Counted from the stretch's first letter, positions 52,474-62,711 are shown. The stretch is 64,000 bases of DNA from Armatimonadota bacterium (GCA_017993055.1 JAGONM010000001.1:141199-205198); one strand, 5' to 3'. The notes: generated from the letters alone by a model not told the origin. Numbers and translations: made by a program.

Positions 52474-52943
52474 TCCTCCTTAGACAGGTGAGCTTCCGCT
52501 GTAACGGCTCGGAGGGATCTGGCGTAGTCGTGCCCCGATGACGGACGCGAGCCGACGACGAAGGCGCGCCGGACTCAGCAGATCTGTCCCTCCATCTGCT
52601 CATCCACTACTTCATTATCGTCGGATGATCGAAAATATAGAGGGTAGCGGACCAAATCAGGCAGAAGTGCGTAGGGGTCCGGCGCCACCCATGAACGGGT
52701 GGGAGGAGGGTGCGATACACCGTTCCAGGTATTATTGTCGGACAGGCTGCATCTTTTGGCCCGACCGGCGCGTCCATACTTCGGATGCGATCTGATTCCA
52801 AGCGCCGACAGGCCGCCTGCCGGGCAGGAAACCGCTTGCGGCGATAGAACTCTTAGATATGCGTCGGGCTTCCGGGAACATCGGCGGCGCTCGAGCAGTA
52901 TTACCAAGTGACGGCTCTACAATACTGACACAAGGAGCACAGT
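52474..52943. other. Divergent promoter region between pilM and the exporter operon
   Basis: 470 bp without a supportable gene. It contains a CCACCC/GGGTGG hairpin near 52686-52702. I looked for a c-di-GMP-I riboswitch because of the pilus genes and did not find its conserved core on either strand. A weak -10 (TACAAT near 52919) precedes the plus-strand gene. Confidence 0.4.
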
Positions 52944-55346
52944 ATGCCGAATCCTTCGCCCGACCGGGGAGCACTCTCCGCGCTTCTCATCACGTTCCTC
53001 ACCGCACTCCTCTGCTCGACCACGTCCGCGGAGGTGAAGATGGAGGTCTTCCCGGGGTTCGACGGGGCGATGAAGGCGTTCGCGTGGTCGCCCGTCGCCG
53101 TGAGGTTGACGAACCCGGACGACCGGGGCTTCGAGGGCGAGTTGACGGTGCGCCAGGATTCGTCCGGCGGCCGGAAGATGCCGACGTGCGCGGCCAGAGT
53201 CAGCCTGCCCGGCAACTCCACCAAGCTCTATCACGTGTATCTCAGGCTTCAGCAATACGGCGGCGACGTGAAGGTGGCGCTGGCGAAGGGAAGCAGAGTG
53301 GCGGCGACCAAGCGTTTCTCGGCATCGAGCATCGAGCCACCCGACCTGTTGCTAGTGAGCCTGGGGGAGAGGTCATCGCGCCTGGCATTTCTCTCCGGGG
53401 AGAAGATACCGGCGACGGCAGCGATGAGACCGGGCTCCGGGCCCCCGCCGTCGGGCGTATCGGACGCGACGATCCATGCGGCCGCCGCCCCTTACGCCTT
53501 GCTGTCGGACCGGCCCGCCGCGTACCAGGGCATTGACGTGATGGTCATGTCCGGGCTTGGGGCGACCCCGCCGGACCCGAAGGCGCTGAAGGCGCTCAGC
53601 ATGTGGGTAGCGGGCGGAGGAACGCTCGTCGTATCCGCGGGGCCGGACTTCCGCAAGTTTCAGCATGAGTTCTTCGACGACCTGCTGCCCGTGACGATCA
53701 CCGGAGCGTCGAGCGCGCCCGGCCTGAACTCGATCGCATCCATGGGCGGCGAGGCGGTCCCCGGAGGCCCGGCGGCGGTCGCAACCTCGACACCGAAGCC
53801 CGGCATCTGCACCCAGGTGATCCGCGAAGGCGCGACCCCGATCTATGCCGAGCGCAGATACGGTTCGGGGCGGGTGGTCTTCCTGGCGTTCGACCATAAG
53901 GCGTCACCTTTCCGCGACTGGAACGGCCAGACCGAGTTCTGGAAGGCGATCCTGACGGCGCTGACACCCGGCCCTTTGGTGAGGGAGGACATGGGGTGGG
54001 CCTGGGACAGCTACGGCATCAACCCCTACAGTCGGTCATACATGAACTCGACGAGTCTCAGCGAAGTCGTCGAGCACAATCAGTCCGTGAGGACTCCCTC
54101 GTTCAGCATCATCGCGCTCTACCTGCTGGCGTACGTCGTGTTCCTGGTTCCGCTGAACTATATGTACCTGAAGAAGAAACGCAGGATGGAACTGGCGTGG
54201 ATCACCACCCCGGCGATCGTTCTGGCGTTCACCCTGGGGGCATACGCGATCGGATACACCATGAAGGGCGGCAGTATCTCGATGAGGACCGCCCGGGTCA
54301 TCGAGGGCGGCTCCGACTGTCGGTACGCGCGAACGATCAGCGCGGCCTCGCTCTTTTCTCCGTCGAGGCGCACCTATGACGTGGCGATTGACGACCGTTA
54401 CGCGATTGCACAATGCATCCCACAGGAGGAGTCCGAGCCTATACCGACCGCGTACGTCGCGGAGAAGACGACCATTGAGAGGATCGGGATGGCGATGTGG
54501 TCGTCGAGGGACATCGAGACGGTGAGCGGCATTGACCTCGGCGGGACCATCACGTGCAATGTCACCCTGTCGGGCCACCAGGTCAGGGGGACCATAACCA
54601 ACAACACGAGCCTCAACGTGACAGACTGCACTATACGTTTCGGTGGGACCGAGCAGATCGTAGGCAGTCTGCCGAGAGGTCGAACGGTCAATGTAGGCGG
54701 GAAGGCCGCTGCCGTACCGCGCGAGCCCGGATATGCAAGGTTCTCGCGGGACGTCAGAACGCGGCTGCAGAGCCTGGCGGACACAACGGCGTCGAACTCG
54801 TCGGTTCCAACCCTGATCGGATTCGTCGAGGCGGATGCTCAGTATGAGTTGTCGGGCGGCAAGGGCCACACCGCGTCCGAGACGTGCCTCATGATCCGCC
54901 TGGATGCCGCGACGCAGGGCGTCCGGGTCTTCGACTCGAGTTCCATGACGGCCCGCATGGTCAGCTCCCAGAACGCACGCCCGGCAGAGGAAACGCCTCC
55001 GCCGGATGGATCAGGGATAGGCCGGATCGGGATGAACGTCTCCACTGGAGGGTCGTTCGTCGTGACATACCAGATTCCGGTATCCGGGCCGCTGGAACTT
55101 GCATCGCTCAAACTGGTTCAGTCAAGCAGCCATCCGAACGGGGGAAGCGGGCCGGCGCAGGTCGAGTACATGCTCTCCACGAGATCGGGAGAACGGGTGC
55201 GGGTGGACGTCTCGAAGGGCGGAGGCGTGCCGAACCCGCAGAGGTTCCTGCAGGCGGGCAACCGGATTACGCTGAAGGTCCAGTCGTCGGACAGCCAAGA
55301 TGTGCAGGTCAACGTCGGCATCGTCGCGACGGGAAAGCAGGAATAG
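52944..55346 (+). CDS. Large exported/membrane protein of a MoxR-type operon
   Basis: 800 residues: signal peptide (about 10-28), a beta domain with WSPVAVRLTNPDDRGFEGELTV, a Rossmann/GATase-1-like region (VMVMSGLGATPPDPKALKALSMWVAGGGTLVVS), then two membrane segments at about 390-445 and a C-terminal beta-rich domain. This order is seen in uncharacterised proteins encoded beside MoxR/DUF58/BatA genes and ABC-2 transporters. The ATG follows AAGGAG. Role unknown; probably an envelope-complex component. Confidence 0.75.
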   Translation: MPNPSPDRGALSALLITFLTALLCSTTSAEVKMEVFPGFDGAMKAFAWSPVAVRLTNPDDRGFEGELTVRQDSSGGRKMPTCAARVSLPGNSTKLYHVYLRLQQYGGDVKVALAKGSRVAATKRFSASSIEPPDLLLVSLGERSSRLAFLSGEKIPATAAMRPGSGPPPSGVSDATIHAAAAPYALLSDRPAAYQGIDVMVMSGLGATPPDPKALKALSMWVAGGGTLVVSAGPDFRKFQHEFFDDLLPVTITGASSAPGLNSIASMGGEAVPGGPAAVATSTPKPGICTQVIREGATPIYAERRYGSGRVVFLAFDHKASPFRDWNGQTEFWKAILTALTPGPLVREDMGWAWDSYGINPYSRSYMNSTSLSEVVEHNQSVRTPSFSIIALYLLAYVVFLVPLNYMYLKKKRRMELAWITTPAIVLAFTLGAYAIGYTMKGGSISMRTARVIEGGSDCRYARTISAASLFSPSRRTYDVAIDDRYAIAQCIPQEESEPIPTAYVAEKTTIERIGMAMWSSRDIETVSGIDLGGTITCNVTLSGHQVRGTITNNTSLNVTDCTIRFGGTEQIVGSLPRGRTVNVGGKAAAVPREPGYARFSRDVRTRLQSLADTTASNSSVPTLIGFVEADAQYELSGGKGHTASETCLMIRLDAATQGVRVFDSSSMTARMVSSQNARPAEETPPPDGSGIGRIGMNVSTGGSFVVTYQIPVSGPLELASLKLVQSSSHPNGGSGPAQVEYMLSTRSGERVRVDVSKGGGVPNPQRFLQAGNRITLKVQSSDSQDVQVNVGIVATGKQE

Positions 55347-55358
55347 GGAGGCATCGGC

Positions 55359-56285
55359 GTGCTCAGAACAGAGAATCTCACGAAGCGGTACAACGGCCTC
55401 ACGGCGGTCAGCGACCTCAGCCTGCATCTGGAGGCGGGCGACATCATGGGGTTCATCGGCCCGAACGGCGCGGGGAAGACCACGACCATCCGCATGGTGG
55501 CGAGCCTGCTGAAACCCACGTCCGGAACCGCCTTCGTGGACGGGATAGACGTGCTCGAGAACCCGGAGGAGATCCGCCCGATGATTGGGTACATGCCGGA
55601 CTTCTTCGGGATGTACGACGACGTGCTGGTCTGGGAATACCTCGACTTCTTCGCGGCAGCCTACCGGATTCCCGCGCCGAGGCGGGCCGGCATCATAGAC
55701 GAGGTACTCGAACTGACCGACCTGACGATCAAGAAGCGGAAGTTCGTCGCGCATCTCTCGCGCGGCATGCAGCAGAGGCTCTGCCTCGCCAAGACGCTCC
55801 TGCACGACCCGAAGCTGCTCCTGCTCGACGAGCCTGCGTCCGGGCTGGACCCGCGGGCGCGAATCGAGATCAAGGAACTGCTGAAGGAGCTTCGGAAGAT
55901 GGGGAAGACGATCCTGATCTCGTCGCACATCCTCCCGGAACTGGCGGACTTCTGCAACAAGATCGCGATCATCGAGCAGGGGAAGCTCGTGGTCAGCGGC
56001 GACGTGAACGAGATCATGGCGCAGTGCCGGTCGGGCATCTGCCTGAAGATACGGGTGGTCGAGCGCGAACAGGAGGCGATCGGCTGCCTCGCCGGGCTGG
56101 AGACCATATCGGACGCGCGTCTCGAGGACGGCTGCATCATGGCAACCTACGTCGGCGAGACCGGCGAGCAGTACGCGGTCCTGGAAGCGCTCACATCCAG
56201 AGGGTTCAAGGTCCGCTCCTTCGACGAGGCCGACCTCGACCTGGAGGACGTGTTCCTGAAGGTGACACGCGGGGCGGTTCAGTGA
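55359..56285 (+). CDS. ABC-2 type transporter ATP-binding protein
   Basis: 308 residues: Walker A GPNGAGKTTT, Q-loop region GYMPDFFGMYDD, signature LSRGMQQRLCLAKTLL, Walker B LLLLDEPASGLDP and His switch ISSHILPEL. A C-terminal ACT-like extension of about 90 residues follows. GTG start after GGGAGG, 12 nt behind the previous gene. It drives the permease encoded next; the exported substrate is unknown. Confidence 0.93.
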   Translation: MLRTENLTKRYNGLTAVSDLSLHLEAGDIMGFIGPNGAGKTTTIRMVASLLKPTSGTAFVDGIDVLENPEEIRPMIGYMPDFFGMYDDVLVWEYLDFFAAAYRIPAPRRAGIIDEVLELTDLTIKKRKFVAHLSRGMQQRLCLAKTLLHDPKLLLLDEPASGLDPRARIEIKELLKELRKMGKTILISSHILPELADFCNKIAIIEQGKLVVSGDVNEIMAQCRSGICLKIRVVEREQEAIGCLAGLETISDARLEDGCIMATYVGETGEQYAVLEALTSRGFKVRSFDEADLDLEDVFLKVTRGAVQ

Positions 56286-56319
56286 GAGCACCGGGAACGG
56301 TCATAGGCAGGAGAAACAC

Positions 56320-58014
56320 ATGAGCATTGCGGCGGCGGTGAGTGCCAGAATGAAGGACGTGTGGACGCGGGGCGTGTACGACAACCCGGTGGTCTCGCGG
56401 GAACTGCGAACCAGGATGCGCGGGCTGAAGGGCTTCATGCTCATGGGCGGCTACGTGCTTTTCCTCGGGGTCGTGCTGCTTATCGCCTATTACGCGATGT
56501 GGCTCGCCTCTGCGGCATCCGGCTGGGGTGCTCAGTCGCTGGTGAACGCGCGGCTCGGGCAGAAGCTCTTTATGAGCCTGAACTGGACGCAGACGATCCT
56601 GCTCGCGCTGATCATCCCCTCGCTCACGTCCGGGGCGCTCACCATCGAGCTGGAGAAGAAGACGATCGAGATGCTGGTGCTGACTAGGCTGACCCCCGGC
56701 GTCGTCGTGCTGGGCAAGCTGGTCAGCGCGATGCTCTACTCGATGATCCTGCTGATGTGCTCCCTGCCGCTCTCGGGCATCTGCCTGATGTTCGGCGGAA
56801 TCTCCCCGGCGGAGATGGCGGTGACGTACCTCCTTCTGATAGCCTGGACGTTCGTGCTGGCCGCCTGCGGGATATTCTGGACCTCGCTTTTCAACCGGAC
56901 GGCCTCCGCGGTGTTGATGACCTACGGCACCATCGGAGGCTACGTGCTCTCGACCACCATCCTGGGCGGGACGCTGCTGGAACGGACCTGGTACGGGGGC
57001 TCGACGGACGTGAGCGCGATGGCAATCATGTGCCCGGGCTGGGCGCCGTGGGGCGTGCTGATGAGGGCGACCGTGTGCGGCCTGAAGGTGCCCATATTCC
57101 TCCCGCCGCTGATCATCCACTTCATGTACGGCGCGGCCCTGCTGTTCATCGCGGCGATGCACGTCAAGTACCTCAGGGCGGAGAAGGCGCTCCCGGCGAG
57201 GCTGCTGCTCATCGGGGCCTCGCTGTTCACAACCTGGCTGACGGTCGGCGACGCGACATTCATGTCCCCGATGATGGGGTTCGCAAGCATGGCGATCATG
57301 GTCACGATCGTGGGCGCCAGCATGTACGTAATGTTCGGCCACCTTGCGCCGATATTCGCGAGCGGCCCCATGCCGGCGGAGCCTAAGGGCCTCACGATCG
57401 CCGGTTTCCTGTCGGTGAGAAATATGTTTCGGAGCCGGCTGTCCGGGGCATTCTGCTTCGTGATGCTCTGGGCGCTGCTGGAGTATGCGGTATTCGGCCT
57501 CACGCTCGCGTGGTCCATGGCCGTAACGCCGGGCATGCCGGCGGCTATCAGTATCCCGCCTTGCGGGACCCCACACGCGACGCCGCCTCCTTCCGTCGGT
57601 TGGGCGGGATTCTACAAGGTCGGGTTCGCGGTGCTGGGCGTGGTGGCCGCGATGGCAGCCGTCTCCATCCTGGCATCGGCGATACTGAAACTGAGGCGGA
57701 ACGCGGTCGTGGCGGCCTTCGTGGTCATCATCTTGATGTTCGCCGGCTACGGAATGATCCTGGCGACGTATGCCAGCATTGGGGCATCATCACCAGGCAA
57801 CCCGATGTGGCAACTGGCGGCATTCTGGCCGGTGACGCCGCTCATCGTCGAGGCGAACGGATGGCAGAGCAACACGATGCCGCTGCTCTGGTGGCCGAAG
57901 AGCGCAAGCTGGTCGCTCGTGGGCGGCATCTACTGGGCGATCACCCTGGCGTGCCTGCTCGCGGCCCCGAAAATGGCCCGGCGGTTTGGCGGCGTGCAGG
58001 ACGAAGGGTATTAG
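56320..58014 (+). CDS. ABC-2 type transporter permease
   Basis: 564 residues with about 12 membrane segments. The N-terminal segment NPVVSRELRTRMRG is typical of ABC-2/GldF-like permeases, and TSGALTIELEKKTIEMLVLTRL is the conserved coupling region that contacts the ATPase. It follows the ATPase gene by 34 nt. The transporter may export or position an envelope component. Confidence 0.9.
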   Translation: MSIAAAVSARMKDVWTRGVYDNPVVSRELRTRMRGLKGFMLMGGYVLFLGVVLLIAYYAMWLASAASGWGAQSLVNARLGQKLFMSLNWTQTILLALIIPSLTSGALTIELEKKTIEMLVLTRLTPGVVVLGKLVSAMLYSMILLMCSLPLSGICLMFGGISPAEMAVTYLLLIAWTFVLAACGIFWTSLFNRTASAVLMTYGTIGGYVLSTTILGGTLLERTWYGGSTDVSAMAIMCPGWAPWGVLMRATVCGLKVPIFLPPLIIHFMYGAALLFIAAMHVKYLRAEKALPARLLLIGASLFTTWLTVGDATFMSPMMGFASMAIMVTIVGASMYVMFGHLAPIFASGPMPAEPKGLTIAGFLSVRNMFRSRLSGAFCFVMLWALLEYAVFGLTLAWSMAVTPGMPAAISIPPCGTPHATPPPSVGWAGFYKVGFAVLGVVAAMAAVSILASAILKLRRNAVVAAFVVIILMFAGYGMILATYASIGASSPGNPMWQLAAFWPVTPLIVEANGWQSNTMPLLWWPKSASWSLVGGIYWAITLACLLAAPKMARRFGGVQDEGY

Positions 58015-58053
58015 ACCGGGCATGCGACGAATGAAGCAGTTGAAGAGTCGGTC

Positions 58054-59721
58054 GTGAGCACTACTAGTCTCGAAGACCAGATACGGCGGCTGAGGAAGCG
58101 GGTCAGGCTGCTGCTGATCGAGCGGTACGGGCTGTTCGGCGGTGGAGCCGGGGCGGCGGTCGCGTCGTGCATGGTCATCCTCTCGACGAAGGTGACGACG
58201 CTGCTCGACTACCGCATCTGGGTCGGGACGGTGATGCTGGGAGCGCTTGGCGGGGCGGCATTCGCCCTCACGCGGCGGCTCGAGGACCTGACGATCGCCA
58301 TCGCGGCGGACAGGCGAACCGGGCTCAAGGAGCGGCTCTCGACGGCGGTCGCATTGTCCGACGCCCCAGGCGACTTCGAGCGGGCGCTCGTCTCGGACGC
58401 TAACGAGCACATCGCAGGGCTGAGATCGTCCGAGGTCTTCCGACGCCGGTTCGGCCGGCCTCACATCGCATTCCTGGGGGCCGCGGTCCTGCTCATCGGA
58501 GTGATATTCCTGCCGCAGATCGCGAACTCCCCGAATCGCCGGGCGGAGGTCGCCGTCATGCAGCAGGAGGGCGCGAATATCCAGAAGGTCGGCAAGGAGA
58601 TCGAGAGGCAGTCCGCGGGCTACCGGCAGAGAGAGTTGAAGAAGCTCGCGGGCAAGCTGCAGGAACTGGGGCGCAGGATGCAGACCGGCCGCCTCCCGAA
58701 GAAGGAAGCGATGATCCAGGTCCAGCGCCTGAACAAGCAGATCAAGGCTGAGCAGAATCGGCTTGCCAAGGAGAACTCGAACACGAAGTCAATGGCCGAG
58801 GCGCGCGCCGAGATGAAGAGAGCGTCGCAGGAACTCGCCCAGAAGATGGCCGAGAAGATGGCGGAGAAGCAGAACATCCCGCCGGCTGAGGCGCTTAACA
58901 AGATGGCGTCCGACAAGCGGATGGCGGAACTCGCACGGAAGTCCGAGCCGCTCACGCAGGCCGAGCAGAAGGAACTGGAGAAGGCGGTCGAGAAGTACGC
59001 CAACCCGGGCAGTTCACTCGCGGTACCCAAGGAGATCGGCGAGGCGCTGGCAAAGCTCGCGGAGAACGAGGACTTCAAGAAGGCGTCCGAGCTGATGCAG
59101 AAGCTGGCGCTGAAAGCTCAGAGCGGCAGCATGAGCGAGATGGACCGCGAGGCCCTTCAACAGCAGCTCGACGCCCTCGCCAAGGCTCTTCAGAACACCG
59201 ACCTCGACAAGCTCGCGAAGATGATGCGCGAGAACGCCGAGAAGCTGGCCAGGATGAGCCCCGAAGAGCTGGCGAAGATGGCTGCGGAGATGCAGAAGAT
59301 GCAGCAGCTTGCGAAGGCACTCGAGCAGGCGGGGGGCACTTGACTGAGCGCAAGCGGCGCGCTGGGTCAGTGCGCTCCGGGCGGACAGACGGCGGGCGGA
59401 CAGGGCCAGCAGCAGGGCCAAGGTCAGAGCGGGAAGAACGCAGGGAGCGGCGCGGGGGGCGATGACGCGAACACCGGTCCCAAGGACAAGCTGAACGAGG
59501 TGAAGGACATCTCGCACTCGCCGTCGGCGTTCGGTGAGAGCGGGCAGGTGTTCTCCGCGGGCGAGTCGAAGGGCGCCCCCACCCTCTCGTCGCCCGCCTC
59601 GGTCCCTTATACCGATGTGTACTCGAACTACAAGAAATCGGCCGAGAGCGCGCTCTCCAAGGAGAAGGTGCCCCCGGCGTACCGCACGAGGGTGAAGGAT
59701 TACTTCAGCAGTCTGGAGTGA
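58054..59721 (+). pseudogene. Coiled-coil membrane protein gene interrupted by one in-frame TGA
   Basis: The frame from 58054 encodes two membrane segments, a third near residue 150, and a long Lys/Glu/Ala/Met-rich coiled coil to residue 429, then TGA at 59341-59343. The same frame continues without another stop to 59721: a Gly/Gln-rich linker and a conserved-looking end (VYSNYKKSAESALSKEKVPPAYRTRVKDYF) typical of the complete family. Only one codon breaks the 555-codon frame. It may be a nonsense mutation, a sequence error or readthrough. If it is real, the functional product is the 429-residue part. Confidence 0.7.
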
Positions 59722-59769
59722 GGAATGTCGAGTGCAGAGTTCAGAATGGGGAGTGAGAACCCCGTCAGC

Positions 59770-59870
59770 CCTGAGTGATGCGTAGCATTGTATCGAAGGG
59801 CGGCCTAGCCGCACAACCTCTGGCTGGCCCCGACCGTCCTTCGATACACGCTCCAGAGAGCGCACTCAGG
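59770..59870. repeat. Dispersed intergenic palindromic repeat, copy 3
   Basis: 101 bp from CCTGAGT to ACTCAGG with inner arms TGTATCGAAGGGCGG and CCGTCCTTCGATACA, between the coiled-coil gene and the MoxR gene. See copies at 1024-1117 and 12075-12183. Confidence 0.85.
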
Positions 59871-59910
59871 ACTGGGCGGTTCTTCACTCCGCACTGATCA
59901 GGAGGTTCTC

Positions 59911-60909
59911 ATGCAAGCCGAAGAGCGAGTAGCTCAGTTCAACCAGTGTTTCAGGCAGCTCAGCGATGAGATATCGAAGGTCATCGTCGGGCAGTCGGAG
60001 ATCATCGAGGGCGTCGTCCTCTGTCTCGTGGCGAACGGCCATGCGCTCCTGGAGGGCGTCCCCGGCCTCGGAAAGACGCTCCTCGTGCGGACCCTCGCGG
60101 AGGCGTGCGAGCTTCAGTTCTCGCGGATCCAGTTCACGCCCGACCTGATGCCCGCCGATATCGTCGGCACGAACATCCTGGTCGAGTCGGAGTCCGGCGC
60201 GCGGGAGTTCCGATTCCAGCACGGGCCGGTCTTCGCCAATGTCATCCTCGCCGACGAGGTCAACCGAGCGACGCCGAAGACCCAGTCGGCGATGCTCGAG
60301 GCGATGCAGGAGCACTCGGTCACGGTCGCCGGCACGATCCGGCAGCTCGACGAGCCGTTCCTCGTGCTCGCGACCCAGAACCCGCTGGAGATGGAGGGCA
60401 CATACCCGCTCCCCGAGGCGCAGTTGGACCGATTTCTCTTCAAGCTGATGGTCGACTTCCCCACCCTCGACGACCTGATGATGATCATGGACCGCACGAC
60501 GGGCTCATCCGAGCACCATGCGGCCAGGGTGATGGACGCGCAGACGATCCTGGAGATGCGCTCGCTCGCGCGCGAGGTCGCGATCGCCGATCACGTGAAG
60601 GAGTACGCGCTCCGTGCGGTCCTGGCGACTCATCCCGAGAGCGAGTATGCGACCGAGATGACGAGGAAGTACGTCCGCTACGGCTCGAGTCCGCGCGGTG
60701 CTCAGGCGCTCGTCGTCGGCGGGAAGGTCTGCGCGCTGCTCGACGGGCGGTTCAACGTGGCGTTCGACGACATCAAGCGCGTGGCGAAACAGTCGCTCCG
60801 GCACCGGTTGATCCTCAACTTCGAGGGCGAGGCCGAGCGGATCAGCACCGATTCGATCGTCGAGGACGTCCTCTCGAACGTCGCGACGAAGGAAGAACTG
60901 CCGGTGTAG
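59911..60909 (+). CDS. MoxR family AAA+ ATPase
   Basis: 332 residues: Walker A LLEGVPGLGKT, Walker B VILADEVNRATPKTQSAML, sensor 1 LATQNPLEMEGTYPLPEAQLDRF. MoxR proteins act with VWA partners as chaperones for envelope or metalloprotein complexes. The ATG follows AGGAGG. The DUF58 and BatA-type genes downstream are the usual partners. Confidence 0.95.
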   Translation: MQAEERVAQFNQCFRQLSDEISKVIVGQSEIIEGVVLCLVANGHALLEGVPGLGKTLLVRTLAEACELQFSRIQFTPDLMPADIVGTNILVESESGAREFRFQHGPVFANVILADEVNRATPKTQSAMLEAMQEHSVTVAGTIRQLDEPFLVLATQNPLEMEGTYPLPEAQLDRFLFKLMVDFPTLDDLMMIMDRTTGSSEHHAARVMDAQTILEMRSLAREVAIADHVKEYALRAVLATHPESEYATEMTRKYVRYGSSPRGAQALVVGGKVCALLDGRFNVAFDDIKRVAKQSLRHRLILNFEGEAERISTDSIVEDVLSNVATKEELPV

Positions 60910-60916
60910 GGAGCAT

Positions 60917-60957
60917 CAACCGCCGATGAACGCGGATGGACGCCGATAACGGACGGA
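60917..60957 (+). repeat. Degenerate GCGGATG/GCCGATAA intergenic repeat
   Basis: Short head-to-tail units (CGCCGATGAACGCGGATG, GACGCCGATAACGG) of a kind common between genes in several environmental phyla. No function is implied. Confidence 0.4.
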
Positions 60958-60965
60958 GGGCTCTC

Positions 60966-61373
60966 ATGGAAGACAATCGGACCGCGAGTACTGCTGTGGT
61001 GGTCCTGCAGTTCCTGGGCTACTTTCTGGTCTTCGCCATCCCGACCGCGACGGTAGCCATCCTTCTGCCACAGTATGCGCCAGGCATCGTGATAGGCGGA
61101 ACATCTCTGTTTCTTGCGACAACAGGGTTCATCCTGGGATGGCAATGGGATGATGAATGGCCACCTGAGGCCCGCCGCCACATCACGCGTGTCCTGCTCA
61201 TATTCATCGGCTATCCGGTTGTGAAGATGGCTGTGGACACGGCGCACAGACCCGACGATCTTGCAGTGAATGCCATTGTGCTAGTGCTGCTGGAGTTGGG
61301 CGTCACGATGGCAACATTGCCTTCGTTCTACCTAGGCCGTGCGATGCATCGAAGAAAGACCGCCGGGACATAA
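60966..61373 (+). CDS. Small membrane protein, unknown function
   Basis: 135 residues with four predicted membrane segments (VVVLQFLGYFLVFAIPTATV; GIVIGGTSLFLATTGFILGW; VLLIFIGYPVVKMAV; AIVLVLLELGVTMATLPSFY). No family recognised. ATG at 60966 follows GGAGG at 6 nt; the frame open from 60936 overlaps the upstream repeat. It ends 3 nt before the DUF58 gene. Confidence 0.65.
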   Translation: MEDNRTASTAVVVLQFLGYFLVFAIPTATVAILLPQYAPGIVIGGTSLFLATTGFILGWQWDDEWPPEARRHITRVLLIFIGYPVVKMAVDTAHRPDDLAVNAIVLVLLELGVTMATLPSFYLGRAMHRRKTAGT

Positions 61374-61376
61374 CCC

Positions 61377-62288
61377 TTGGAACAAAAACTCTCAACTGAA
61401 CAAACAGACGAGCGGGAGGAGCTACTCGATCCTGAGTTTCTGCGGAAGATCGAGCGGCTGTCGCTCGTCGCCAAGCGGGTATTCCCCGGGCGACTCAGAG
61501 GCGAGCGGCGATCCACCAAGCGCGGCTCGGCAGTCGAGTTCGCCGACTACCGGAACTACACCACCGGCGACGACCTCCGGCGCGTCGACTGGAACGTCTA
61601 TGCCCGCCTCGAGAAGCTTTTCCTCAAGCTGTTCGTCGAAGAAGAGGACCTGCACGTCTATATACTTGTGGATACGTCGAAGTCGATGGACTTCGGCCAT
61701 CCCAGGAAGTTGCTGTATGCCAAGCGCATCGCGGCGGCCCTGTCGTACATCGCGCTGAGCAACCTCGACCGAGTCGGACTGGCGGCGCTCAGCGGGGAGT
61801 CGGCGGCGGTAATGACTCCGAAGCGGGGGAAGCAGGCCGCGTTCACGATCTTCGATTACCTGCGATCTGTACAGGCGTCAGGGAAGACTCAGCTTGGCGC
61901 ATCGATCCGCGACTTCAGCCTTCGGACGGCGAACTCCGGGCTGGCGATCGTGATCTCGGACTTCCTCGATCCGACGTATCAGCAGGGGCTCACGGCGCTC
62001 CTGTCGCGCAAGTTCGAGGTGACGATGGTGCACCTGCTCGACCAGGAGGAGGTCAACCCGACGACCGTCGGCGACCTGCTGATGGTCGACTCGGAGACCG
62101 GCGAGAAGCGGGAGATAACGATCACCCGGACGCTGCTCCGGCGGTACCAGCAGCGGCTGGCGGAGTTCCTGGGGGAGATCGAGGGGTTCGCGATGCGGTA
62201 CGGATGCAACTACGTCCGCGTGACGAACCAGTCGCCGTTCGAGGACCTGATACTGAACTACCTGCGACGAAGAGGCGCGTTGAAGTAA
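61377..62288 (+). CDS. DUF58 domain protein
   Basis: 303 residues: RGSAVEFADYRNYTTGDDLRRVDWNVYAR, the DUF58 signature, followed by a VWA-like fold with VYILVDTSKSMDFG (MIDAS-type DxSxS). It is the usual partner of MoxR and BatA-type proteins. The start is TTG at 61377 with a weak ribosome site; coupling to the upstream small gene may help. Confidence 0.93.
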   Translation: MEQKLSTEQTDEREELLDPEFLRKIERLSLVAKRVFPGRLRGERRSTKRGSAVEFADYRNYTTGDDLRRVDWNVYARLEKLFLKLFVEEEDLHVYILVDTSKSMDFGHPRKLLYAKRIAAALSYIALSNLDRVGLAALSGESAAVMTPKRGKQAAFTIFDYLRSVQASGKTQLGASIRDFSLRTANSGLAIVISDFLDPTYQQGLTALLSRKFEVTMVHLLDQEEVNPTTVGDLLMVDSETGEKREITITRTLLRRYQQRLAEFLGEIEGFAMRYGCNYVRVTNQSPFEDLILNYLRRRGALK

Positions 62289-62293
62289 TCGCC

Positions 62294-62318
62294 AAGACGC
62301 CAAGGACGCCAAGAGGGA
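62294..62318 (+). repeat. GACGCCAAG tandem repeat
   Basis: Three head-to-tail GACGCCAAG-like units just after the DUF58 stop; typical low-complexity intergenic sequence. Confidence 0.5.
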
Positions 62319-62330
62319 ATAAGACCCGTT

Positions 62331-62423
62331 CGGGAGGGCGTTGGACTCCCTCCCGCAAGACTCGATGGGGAGTTGAACTCCCCGGTTTACTAAGGCATGC
62401 CTGAGTACAACTCGAGTACGAAC
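62331..62423. repeat. Palindromic/direct repeat unit 1
   Basis: A CGGGAGGG/CCCTCCCG hairpin (62331-62355), then GGGGAGTTGAACTCCCC, then a segment encoding PEYNSSTN. The 60 bp at 62364-62423 recur at 62699-62757. Confidence 0.7.
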
Positions 62424-62711
62424 GAACCAAGTGCCGATATACGGAAGATGGCTGACGAAGTACTGGCCATGGTGGAGGCCATCGTACGGGGCGAACTGCT
62501 TCCTCACTCGCCAGAGGTCCAAGCCAGAGCCCTAAGTATAGACGATCGCATAGGCCCGCTGTCGGATGTTCATGATCGTGTACTGCTTGCCGTCTCTGAC
62601 TGTCTCGTAGATATCCTGACTTGCGATGGCGCCACCTGGGACACCCCAATGCATGGCTTCCAGGAGCATCTGGAGGCGCTGAGGACTGTAATGGACCGGA
62701 TGGGGAGTTGA
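62397..62711 (+). CDS. Hypothetical protein, 104 aa, between direct repeats
   Basis: An acidic helical-looking protein with no recognised motif. Its start codon and first nine residues lie in repeat unit 1, and its last three codons in repeat unit 2, which itself encodes a near copy of the start (VPEYNSGTN then stop). No clear ribosome site. It may be a small gene carried between repeats or a chance frame. Confidence 0.4.
   Translation: MPEYNSSTNEPSADIRKMADEVLAMVEAIVRGELLPHSPEVQARALSIDDRIGPLSDVHDRVLLAVSDCLVDILTCDGATWDTPMHGFQEHLEALRTVMDRMGS

Noticed and set aside
52474..52943. c-di-GMP riboswitch upstream of pilM
   Set aside because: Looked for because of the c-di-GMP theme, but the conserved GEMM core and tetraloop-receptor segments are absent on both strands.
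59341..59343. TGA as selenocysteine codon
   Set aside because: The context is a coiled-coil/Gly-rich linker with no redox motif, and no obvious SECIS-like stem just downstream.
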